Assembly: GCA_019246455.1 (NCBI GenBank)
Contig: JAFAQJ010000279.1
Coordinates: 1 to 5,433, forward strand
DNA length: 5,433 nucleotides
Source of the DNA: Pseudolabrys sp.
GTDB taxonomy: Bacteria; Pseudomonadota; Alphaproteobacteria; Rhizobiales; Xanthobacteraceae
Direction: 5' to 3'
Positions 1 through 5,433 of this stretch are shown piece after piece. Position numbers and translations under genes: made by a program. The notes under the pieces are model-generated. The model saw only the letters and a list, made by a program, of their open reading frames with translations. It was not told where the DNA came from and searched no databases. Position 1 is the stretch's first letter. Every line of letters begins with the position of its first letter.

Positions 1-300
<300 letters not shown>

Positions 301-426
301 GGGACTTAAGCTTTAGCCTCCACGGTTCGATTCGACGAGCGCGAAATTTGCACGGCGACTGCGCTGTCCACACACGCACGACGTCATCCACATCTGCTTT
401 GCACTCTTCTTCATTGGCATTCCCAC

Positions 427-456
427 AAAAACCGAAGGGCCGGTTCCCCGGCCCTT
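427..456 (-). terminator. Intrinsic terminator of secG
   Basis: The sequence holds a perfect 9-bp inverted repeat (AAGGGCCGG at 435-443, CCGGCCCTT at 448-456) with a 4-nt loop. Read on the minus strand, the stem is followed by CGG and then five T residues (427-431). It begins 14 nt after the secG stop codon, the expected place for a Rho-independent terminator. The T-run is present only in the minus orientation, so it ends secG transcription rather than anything on the plus strand, and it separates secG from pyrG. Confidence 0.85.
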
Positions 457-469
457 GCTAGTGACTTCT

Positions 470-859
470 CTACTGTGACCTCGGCGCCTGCGGGCCAGAG
501 GGTACTGCGGGCGGCGCTGCCGGCGCGCTCTGCTGTTGCAACTGATTGAGAATGCCGCCAGAGCCACCAAGCGGCGCCGGAGCGCCGGGCGCCTGGGCCG
601 GCGCGGACGGTCCGCCCTGGATGATCGAGGTCGGTTTGCGGTCATAGCTCGCGAGCACCGACAAAACGAGACTGGTGAGGAAAAATCCGCCGGCGAGGAT
701 CGCGGTCGTGCGAGTGAGCACGTTGGCCGTGCCGCGGCTCGTCATGAAGCCGCCGGTCGAGCCGATGCCAAGGCCGCCGCCTTCGGAGCGCTGCAGCATG
801 ACAGCCCCGATCATGGCGAGGACCAGCATCAAATGAATGACGATAATGACGTGCTGCAT
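470..859 (-). CDS. secG: Preprotein translocase subunit SecG
   Basis: SecG is the small integral membrane subunit of the SecYEG translocon and stimulates SecA-driven protein export through the inner membrane. The 129-residue product has two hydrophobic segments, roughly residues 4-22 and 52-70. Between them lies the diagnostic loop MLQRSEGGGLGIG (21-33), then GGFMTSRGTANVLTRTTAIL (36-55). The tail from about residue 81 is rich in Pro, Ala, Gly and Gln, a low-complexity extension common in alphaproteobacterial SecG. The start was set at the ATG at 857-859 because the protein then begins MQHVIIVIHL, matching the family, with GAGG close upstream (862-865). An in-frame ATG at 904 would add 15 residues without similarity to the family. 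The gene is followed by a strong terminator, and its 5' side faces the divergently transcribed DUF6455 gene. Confidence 0.95.
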   Translation of the reverse strand: MQHVIIVIHLMLVLAMIGAVMLQRSEGGGLGIGSTGGFMTSRGTANVLTRTTAILAGGFFLTSLVLSVLASYDRKPTSIIQGGPSAPAQAPGAPAPLGGSGGILNQLQQQSAPAAPPAVPSGPQAPRSQ

Positions 860-909
860 AGCCTCACAAAAACCTGCCCAAACGCGCGCTGGGCGCGGCA
901 CCATCCCGG

Positions 910-939
910 TCTATATGGGATTTCGCGGCGGTTGGTACA
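910..939 (-). promoter_or_regulatory. Possible secG promoter
   Basis: On the minus strand, TATAGA (910-915) resembles a -10 element and lies about 50 nt upstream of the secG ATG. At 17-18 nt spacing only a weak -35-like TGTACC or GTACCA (933-939) is found. The position is plausible for a housekeeping gene with a leader of about 45 nt, but the match is weak and no other evidence supports it. Confidence 0.28.
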
Positions 940-973
940 CGATCCCGCACGATATTTCCACCTCGTCGGCCAT

Positions 974-987
974 TTGACCGGGATCAA
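974..987 (+). promoter_or_regulatory. FNR/FixK-type binding site (anaerobox)
   Basis: The sequence TTGAC-CGGG-ATCAA is a near-perfect match to the FNR/FixK palindrome TTGAT-N4-ATCAA: one half-site is exact and the other differs by one base. It keeps the core TTGA-N6-TCAA. The centre (980.5) lies 30-33 bp upstream of A/T-rich -10 candidates, so a transcript starting near 1022 would place the site at about -41.5, the class II activator position. This suggests activation of the downstream DUF6455 gene under low oxygen by an FNR, FnrN or FixK homologue. The site is symmetric and also lies about 115 bp upstream of secG, but that distance makes direct control of secG less likely. Regulator identity is inferred. 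Confidence 0.65.
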
Positions 988-1007
988 AGCGGACGCTCCC
1001 CAAAGCC

Positions 1008-1016
1008 TTAAATTAT
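1008..1016 (+). promoter_or_regulatory. Candidate -10 region for the DUF6455 gene
   Basis: The short A/T-rich run TTAAATTAT stands out in GC-rich surroundings. It contains two 4-of-6 matches to TATAAT: TTAAAT (1008-1013) and AATTAT (1011-1016). It sits 30-33 bp after the centre of the FNR/FixK palindrome and about 30 bp before the ATG. No good -35 hexamer precedes it, as expected for a promoter where the activator occupies the -35 region. Confidence 0.45.
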
Positions 1017-1043
1017 GGCTGTTTTTGAGCAGGAGAGATTCCG

Positions 1044-1469
1044 ATGGCCACCACTACGGACGCTGATATCGTCTATCCGCGCGTTCAGGCCACCATCAAA
1101 TCGGTGACAAACTGGGTCAGGCGAGCCCGGCATTCACGCGGCGAATTTTCCGAATTCTCCCCCGAGGACGTGGCCGCGATCGCCCGCGATCTCGGCATGA
1201 CGGCCGGCGAACTGCGCCAGCTTGCCAAACAGGGACCGGAGTCTTCCGATCTTCTGCTGCGCCGCATGGCACTTCTGCATCTCGACCCGCACAAGCTTGC
1301 GCTGGACCAGCCCGGAACGATGCACGATCTGCAAAAACTGTGCAGCCTGTGCACTTCGCACAAGCGCTGCCAACGTGACCTCCTCCACGATCCCGACGAC
1401 ACGATTTGGAAGGGCTATTGCCCGAACACCGATACGCTCGACGCGCTCGGAAAAAAGCCTCAGGCGTAA
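1044..1469 (+). CDS. DUF6455 family four-cysteine protein
   Basis: The product is a 141-residue protein with no signal peptide or membrane segment, so it is probably cytoplasmic. Two parts are visible. A helical N-terminal half includes [20 protein letters not shown] (38-57), which resembles a helix-turn-helix but is not proof of DNA binding. A C-terminal part carries [19 protein letters not shown] (95-113) and YCPN (125-128). The four cysteines (C100, C103, C109, C126) are spaced C-x2-C-x5-C-x16-C and could hold an iron-sulfur cluster or zinc. This layout matches what I recall of DUF6455, a family of small alphaproteobacterial proteins without an established function. The ATG is supported by AGGAGAG at 1031-1037, 6 nt upstream. 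An FNR/FixK-type site precedes the gene, suggesting low-oxygen expression. The gene points opposite to tpiA and secG, overlaps the 3' end of tpiA by 10 bp, and has no obvious terminator of its own. Coding status is firm; function is unknown. Confidence 0.86.
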   Translation: MATTTDADIVYPRVQATIKSVTNWVRRARHSRGEFSEFSPEDVAAIARDLGMTAGELRQLAKQGPESSDLLLRRMALLHLDPHKLALDQPGTMHDLQKLCSLCTSHKRCQRDLLHDPDDTIWKGYCPNTDTLDALGKKPQA

Positions 1470-2215
1470 GCCGACCCGATCCCGAGGAAGTCGTCGGCCT
1501 TCAGGCTCGCGCCGCCGACCAGCGCGCCGTCGACATTGGCGACGGCGAGCAACTCTTTCGCGTTCGACGGTTTGACTGAGCCACCATAGAGAATGCGGAT
1601 GCCGTCGCCTTCGGCGCCATAGCGCTCTTTCAAACGCCGCCGGATGAAAGCGTGGACCTCGGCGACATCCGCTGCGGTCGGCGTCAAACCGGTGCCGATC
1701 GCCCAGACTGGTTCATACGCCACGATCAAATTGGCGGCGGTGGCTTTATCCGGCAGCGATCCATCGAGCTGGTGACCGACGACGCGCAAGGTTTCGCCGG
1801 TTTCGCGCTCGCCACGATGCTCGCCAGCGCAGACGATCGCTTTAAGTTTGGCGCGCCACCCGGCTTCTGCCTTAGTGCGAATGAGCGCGTCGGTTTCCTT
1901 GTGCAGCTGACGGCGCTCGGAGTGACCGACGATCACGGCAGTGGCGCCCTGATCTGCGATCATCTCGGCCGCGATGTCGCCAGTGAAGGCGCCGGACGAT
2001 TGCGTGTGGCAATCTTGGGCGCCGATCTCGATCTTCGAGCCAGCCGCCGTGGCAACGAACGCACCCAACAAGGTCGCCGGCGGGCAGATCATCAGGTCGG
2101 TTTTACCGGTGACGGCCGCGGCACCCTTTGCCATCTTATCGAACTCGGCGACCGACGCCTTGAGCCCATTCATCTTCCAGTTGCCCGCCACCAGCGGGCG
2201 CGGCCTGTACGCCAT
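1460..2215 (-). CDS. tpiA: Triose-phosphate isomerase
   Basis: The enzyme interconverts dihydroxyacetone phosphate and glyceraldehyde 3-phosphate in glycolysis and gluconeogenesis, as a cytoplasmic TIM-barrel dimer. The 251-residue product has the usual family length and all active-site elements: GNWKMN (11-16, with Asn12 and Lys14), VGHSERR (96-102, catalytic His98), [11 protein letters not shown] (166-176, catalytic Glu168 and flexible loop 6), and the phosphate-binding GGSV (211-214) and GALVGGASL (230-238). The segment [14 protein letters not shown] has His where GET is more common; this lies outside the catalytic core. The start at 2213-2215 gives [16 protein letters not shown] and has AAGGGAG at 2222-2228 with a 6-nt spacing. 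An in-frame GTG at 2278 would only add residues translated from the leader hairpin. The gene is divergent from ppiD and convergent with the DUF6455 gene. Its leader contains a terminator-like hairpin (2255-2286). Confidence 0.98.
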   Translation of the reverse strand: MAYRPRPLVAGNWKMNGLKASVAEFDKMAKGAAAVTGKTDLMICPPATLLGAFVATAAGSKIEIGAQDCHTQSSGAFTGDIAAEMIADQGATAVIVGHSERRQLHKETDALIRTKAEAGWRAKLKAIVCAGEHRGERETGETLRVVGHQLDGSLPDKATAANLIVAYEPVWAIGTGLTPTAADVAEVHAFIRRRLKERYGAEGDGIRILYGGSVKPSNAKELLAVANVDGALVGGASLKADDFLGIGSAYA

Positions 2216-2254
2216 CCGTCGCTCCCTTGACCTTACTCGCGGTAGCAGAGGCAC

Positions 2255-2286
2255 AAAAAACGCGCCAGTGCGGCGCACTTTGGCGC
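2255..2286 (-). terminator. Terminator-like hairpin in the tpiA leader
   Basis: On the minus strand the arms are GCGCCA (2281-2286) plus GTGC (2275-2278) and GCAC (2268-2271) plus TGGCGC (2262-2267). They form a 10-bp GC-rich stem with an AA bulge and a 3-nt loop. One G (2261) separates it from six T residues (2255-2260). This has the form of a Rho-independent terminator, yet it lies about 40 nt upstream of the tpiA start in the same direction, where no upstream gene ends. It may act as an attenuator of tpiA, end a short leader RNA, or block antisense transcription from the ppiD side. The structure is visible; the role is inferred. Confidence 0.5.
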
Positions 2287-2312
2287 TCTATTTTGCATGA
2301 CAGAACGCTAAG

Positions 2313-2341
2313 TTGCAGCACTGGTGAGCCCTCCCTATAAG
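2313..2341 (+). promoter_or_regulatory. Candidate sigma-70-type promoter of ppiD-trpE
   Basis: TTGCAG (2313-2318) and TATAAG (2336-2341) are separated by exactly 17 bp. The -10 matches the consensus at five of six positions, and the -35 at the key TTG. Transcription would start near 2348, about 30 nt upstream of the ATG at 2378. This favours that ATG over the in-frame GTG at 2324, which would lie upstream of the transcript start. Confidence 0.5.
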
Positions 2342-2377
2342 GACGCCGATAACCCCTCAGTTTCGGACCGAACCTTC

Positions 2378-4288
2378 ATGCTGCGCGGTATTCATAAGGC
2401 CTCGACCAACTGGCTCGGCAAAGCCGTGATGGCGCTTGTCATGGGCACCTTGGTGGTGAGCTTCGCGATCTGGGGGATCGGCGACATTTTCCGCGGGTTT
2501 GGGCAGTCGACTGTCGCCAAGATCGGGGGCACCGAGATCACCATCGATCAGTTCCGCAACTACTACACCGACAAGATGAGCCAACTCGGCCGCCGTTTGG
2601 GTCGGCCGCTGTCGCCGGATCAAGCGCGCGTACTCGGTCTCGACAAGCAACTAGTGTCGCAATTGGTTGCCGAGACGACGCTCGACCAGAAAACGCGAGC
2701 GCTGCGGCTCGGCGCATCGAACGATCAGATTGCCAAATTCATCACCGCCGATCCGAGCTTCCGTGGCCTCAACGGCCAATTCGATCGCGCCGCCTTCCAG
2801 CAGATGATCCGCCAGGCCGGCTACAGCGAAGCAAGCTACGTCAACGAGCAACGCGCCGTGACGTTGCGCCGCCAGCTCGCGGTGAGCGTCAGCGGCGATG
2901 TCAAAGTGCCGGCCTCGATGATGGACGCAATCAATCGCTTCCAGAACGAGAAGCGCAGCGTGGAACTTGTCACGCTCGGTGCCCCGCAAGCGGGCGACAT
3001 TCCGAAGCCGGATGCGGAAACGCTCGCGAAGTATTTCGACGAGCGCAAGGTGTTGTTCCGCGCACCGGAGACACGCAAGGTCGTGCTACTGGTGCTGAGC
3101 CCGGCCGATCAGGCGCGTTGGAGTGTGATACCGGATGCCGACGCCAAGTCATATTACGAGCAACATAAGGCGGATTACGGCAGCCCCGAGAAGCGCGAAC
3201 TTCGCCAGATCACTTTCGCGAATATGGACGACGCCAAAGCAACCTCCGAGCGTGTCGTCAAAAGCACTAGCTTCGACGATATTGTGAAAGAGCGTGGCCT
3301 CAAGGATACCGACACTGATCTCGGCACCATCACCAAGGCCGAGATGATCGATCCGGCCATTGCCGACGCCGCGTTCGCACTCAAAGCAGGCGAGATCAGC
3401 GCGCCGGTTCAGGGCCGCTTCGCCACCGTCATTTTGCAGGTCAAGAAAATCGAGCCGGAAACACAAAAGCCCTACGAGGCTGTCGCCGACCAGATCAAGC
3501 AGACGATGGCCACGCAGCGCGCGCGCAACGAGATCAATACGTTGCGCGACAGGATCGAAGACGAGCGTGCCGCCGGTTCGACGCTCGCCGAAGCCGGCAA
3601 GAAACTTGGGCTCGCAACGCGCACGATTGACGCGATCGACCGCTCGGGCCGCGATACCTCGGGCGACCCGGTTGCAAACCTGCCGCAAGGCGCCGATATC
3701 GTCAGCGCCGCGTTTTCGACCGACGTCGGCGTCGAGTCCGATCCGCTGCAATTGCCGAATGGTGGCTTGGTCTGGGTTGACGTCGCGCAGATCACGCGCT
3801 CGCACGAACGTTCGCTCGATGAGGTCAAGGACCAGGTCGAAACACGCTGGCGCGATGACGAGACCGCGACGCGGCTCAAAGCCAAGTCCGACGACATGCT
3901 CACCAAACTCAAGGCCGGTTCGACCTTGTCGCAAGTGGCTAGCGAAAATGGATTGAAGGTCGAAACCGTGGCCGATCTACAACGTGGCAAGCCGACCCCG
4001 CAGGTCGGCGTCAAGACGCTCGACGCCGTGTTCCGCACAGCCAAGGGCGCCCCGGGTACAAGCGAAGGTGAAAAGCCCTCAGAGCGGACCATATTCGTCG
4101 TGACCGCTATCGACGCGCCGAAGATCGAAGCCGGTTCGGAGCAGGCGAAGACGCTGCTCGACAATCTTCAGCGCAGTTATAGCGACGCGATCGTCAGCGA
4201 ATATGTCGCCAAGCTCGAAAACGACATCGGCGTGACCATCAACGAGGCGGCCGTCAACCAGATCACCGGCGGCGGCCGCACCAACTGA
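2378..4288 (+). CDS. ppiD: PpiD/SurA-like membrane-anchored periplasmic chaperone
   Basis: The 636-residue product resembles PpiD-type folding factors, which are anchored in the inner membrane near the Sec translocon and assist newly exported proteins. Residues 1-14 are short and basic; residues 15-37 form one membrane anchor (AVMALVMGTLVVSFAIWGIG within it), leaving the rest periplasmic. A SurA-N-like helical region covers about 47-172. A parvulin-like domain lies at about 266-360, with DTDLGTITKAEM near 311-322. The two histidines typical of active parvulins are replaced: RQITF has Gln277, and RFATVILQV has Val351. Prolyl isomerase activity is therefore doubtful, as is known for E. coli PpiD. 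Two further degenerate modules follow (399-473 and 513-581), each preceded by a charged helix. The ATG at 2378 gives MLRGIHKAS, the start I expect for alphaproteobacterial members; the in-frame GTG at 2324 adds 18 non-hydrophobic residues. No strong Shine-Dalgarno precedes either. trpE follows after 4 bp. The symbol is by similarity. Confidence 0.9.
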   Translation: MLRGIHKASTNWLGKAVMALVMGTLVVSFAIWGIGDIFRGFGQSTVAKIGGTEITIDQFRNYYTDKMSQLGRRLGRPLSPDQARVLGLDKQLVSQLVAETTLDQKTRALRLGASNDQIAKFITADPSFRGLNGQFDRAAFQQMIRQAGYSEASYVNEQRAVTLRRQLAVSVSGDVKVPASMMDAINRFQNEKRSVELVTLGAPQAGDIPKPDAETLAKYFDERKVLFRAPETRKVVLLVLSPADQARWSVIPDADAKSYYEQHKADYGSPEKRELRQITFANMDDAKATSERVVKSTSFDDIVKERGLKDTDTDLGTITKAEMIDPAIADAAFALKAGEISAPVQGRFATVILQVKKIEPETQKPYEAVADQIKQTMATQRARNEINTLRDRIEDERAAGSTLAEAGKKLGLATRTIDAIDRSGRDTSGDPVANLPQGADIVSAAFSTDVGVESDPLQLPNGGLVWVDVAQITRSHERSLDEVKDQVETRWRDDETATRLKAKSDDMLTKLKAGSTLSQVASENGLKVETVADLQRGKPTPQVGVKTLDAVFRTAKGAPGTSEGEKPSERTIFVVTAIDAPKIEAGSEQAKTLLDNLQRSYSDAIVSEYVAKLENDIGVTINEAAVNQITGGGRTN

Positions 4289-4292
4289 CACT

Positions 4293-5433
4293 ATGCAGAT
4301 CGAGCCGTCCGAAACCGCTTTCGCCGCCGCCTATGCGCGCGGCAAAGCCCAAGTGGTCTGGACGACATTGGTCGCCGACCTCGAAACGCCGGTGTCGGCA
4401 TTTCTCAAATTCGCCGGCGGGCGGCCCAACAGCTTTCTTCTGGAGTCGGTCGAGGGTGGCGACACCCGCGGCCGCTATTCGATCATCGGGCTCGATCCGG
4501 ATCTGATCTGGCGCGCGCAAGGCGATCGCGCCGAAGTCAACCGCACAGCCCGCACCAAGCCCGATGCGTTTTCGCCCTGCTCCGGCAGGCCACTCGAAGC
4601 TCTGCGCGCGCTGATCGCCGAGAGCCGGATCGCGATCCCGGATAACCTGCCGCCAATGGCCGCAGGGATATTCGGCTATCTCGGCTATGACATGGTGCGG
4701 CAGATGGAAGAATTGCCGCGCATCAATCCCGATCCAATCGGCATTCCCGACGCCGTGATGCTGCGTCCAACCTTGATCGTGGTGTTCGATGCGATGAAGG
4801 ATTCGATCACCGTCGTCACGCCGGTACGGCCGCAGAATGGTGTCGATGGCAAAGCGGCGCTGGTGCGCGCGGTCGAGCGGCTCTCAGGTGTCGTCGATGC
4901 GCTCGACCGGCATCTCGACAAAGCTATCGCCCATCACACGCCCGGCCCGATCGACGTCGCGCCGACGTCGAACACCAACCCGGCCGAGTTCCGCGACATG
5001 GTGCTCAAGGCTAAGGACTACATCGCTGCCGGCGACATCTTTCAGGTCGTGCTCTCGCAGCGTTTCGAGGCACCCTTCGCGCTCGCGCCGTTTGACCTTT
5101 ATCGCGCGCTACGGCGGACCAATCCGTCACCCTATCTTTATTTTCTGGATTTCGGCGACTTCGCGATTGCCGGATCGAGTCCGGAAATCCTGGTCAAGGT
5201 CGCTGGCAGCAAAGTGACAATCCGCCCGATTGCCGGAACACGCGCGCGGGGCGCAACACCGCATGAGGATAAGGCGCTCGAAGAAGAATTGCTGGCAGAT
5301 CCAAAGGAGCGCGCCGAGCATCTGATGCTGCTCGATCTCGGCCGCAACGACGTCGGCCGCGTCGCCAAAATCGGCAGCGTCAAGGTGACGGACCAGTTTT
5401 TCATCGAGCGCTACAGCCACGTGATGCATATCG
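4293..5433 (+). CDS. trpE: Anthranilate synthase component I (partial)
   Basis: TrpE makes anthranilate from chorismate, using ammonia supplied by the glutaminase subunit TrpG; this is the first committed step of tryptophan synthesis. From the ATG at 4293 the frame stays open to the right edge, giving 380 of about 500 residues. The N-terminal domain carries the feedback signature LLES (49-52) followed by ten residues and Ser63, the LLES-x10-S tryptophan site. The chorismate-binding domain is recognised by GDIFQVVLSQRF (247-258), RTNPSPYLYFL (275-285), AGSSPEILV (293-301), RPIAGTRARG (311-320) and AEHLMLLDLGRNDVGR (341-356), which includes the conserved His343. The N-terminus looks like a stand-alone TrpE rather than the fused TrpE(G) of Rhizobium and Sinorhizobium, but the C-terminus that would settle this is missing. 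It begins 4 bp after the ppiD stop with no terminator between them and only weak Shine-Dalgarno character, so co-transcription and perhaps translational coupling are likely. Confidence 0.97.
   Translation, partial: MQIEPSETAFAAAYARGKAQVVWTTLVADLETPVSAFLKFAGGRPNSFLLESVEGGDTRGRYSIIGLDPDLIWRAQGDRAEVNRTARTKPDAFSPCSGRPLEALRALIAESRIAIPDNLPPMAAGIFGYLGYDMVRQMEELPRINPDPIGIPDAVMLRPTLIVVFDAMKDSITVVTPVRPQNGVDGKAALVRAVERLSGVVDALDRHLDKAIAHHTPGPIDVAPTSNTNPAEFRDMVLKAKDYIAAGDIFQVVLSQRFEAPFALAPFDLYRALRRTNPSPYLYFLDFGDFAIAGSSPEILVKVAGSKVTIRPIAGTRARGATPHEDKALEEELLADPKERAEHLMLLDLGRNDVGRVAKIGSVKVTDQFFIERYSHVMHI

Noticed and set aside
313..420. A minus-strand 35-codon reading frame (MPMKKSAKQMWM...) between the secG terminator and pyrG, ending just after a GGAGG.
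   Set aside because: It has no recognisable similarity, no clear Shine-Dalgarno, and lies where the pyrG promoter and leader are expected. A short open frame of this size is easily due to chance in GC-rich DNA.
301..426. Possible pyrG promoter with TGGACA (365-370, minus strand) as a -35 element.
   Set aside because: No acceptable -10 hexamer is found at 16-18 bp spacing, so it is not called, although a promoter must lie in this region.
860..904. In-frame upstream ATG at 904 extending SecG by 15 residues.
   Set aside because: The extension does not match SecG N-termini, and the ATG would fall at the likely transcript start. The ATG at 859 gives the family-like MQHVIIVIHL.
536..1066. A 176-codon plus-strand frame opposite secG, running into the DUF6455 start.
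   Set aside because: It is antisense to a confident secG, its composition is shadow-like, and it would overlap the FNR-type promoter and the ribosome-binding site of the next gene.
1451..1465. Small hairpin GCC-TGA-GGC followed by T6 on the minus strand at the end of tpiA.
   Set aside because: The stem is only 3 bp, too weak for a convincing intrinsic terminator. The tpiA stop codon simply forms the loop.
2324..2377. GTG at 2324 as the start of the PpiD protein.
   Set aside because: It lies upstream of the predicted transcript start, between the -35 and -10 elements, and adds 18 polar residues before the expected MLRGIHKAS start.
3149..4164. Long open frames on the minus strand opposite ppiD (up to 261 codons).
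   Set aside because: These are antisense shadows created by GC-rich codon bias. Their translations are Arg-rich or low in recognisable motifs, whereas the plus-strand frame encodes a clear PpiD protein.

Overview
The window is GC-rich chromosomal DNA carrying core housekeeping genes. Their protein sequences and gene order (pyrG, secG, tpiA, a PpiD-type chaperone gene, trpE) point to an alphaproteobacterium of the Hyphomicrobiales (Rhizobiales), probably near Xanthobacteraceae or Nitrobacteraceae. That placement is inferred from recognisable proteins, not from a database search. No mobile element, tRNA, rRNA or CRISPR array is visible.

Layout from left to right: (1) minus strand, the first 100 codons of pyrG (CTP synthase), running off the left edge; (2) minus strand, secG (Sec translocon subunit), separated from pyrG by a clear intrinsic terminator; (3) a 184-bp intergenic region holding an FNR/FixK-type palindrome in good class II position for the next gene; (4) plus strand, a 141-aa four-cysteine protein of the DUF6455 type; (5) minus strand, tpiA (triose-phosphate isomerase), whose 3' end overlaps that of the DUF6455 gene by 10 bp; (6) a divergent tpiA/ppiD intergenic region with a good sigma-70-like promoter for ppiD and a terminator-like hairpin plus T-run reading toward tpiA; (7) plus strand, a membrane-anchored PpiD/SurA-like periplasmic chaperone; (8) plus strand, trpE (anthranilate synthase component I), starting 4 bp after ppiD and running off the right edge.

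tpiA, secG and pyrG are often near neighbours in this group. Here a gene in the opposite orientation, apparently controlled by oxygen through an FNR/FixK-family activator, sits between tpiA and secG. ppiD and trpE look co-transcribed, so tryptophan synthesis is led by an envelope chaperone gene and trpE has no room for a trp attenuator of its own. The TrpE N-terminus keeps the complete LLES-x10-S feedback signature, so control by tryptophan is expected mainly at the enzyme.

The items most worth following up are the oxygen-responsive DUF6455 gene, the attenuator-like leader of tpiA, and the threefold repeated, histidine-less parvulin-like architecture of the PpiD protein. No wholly new multi-gene system is evident.
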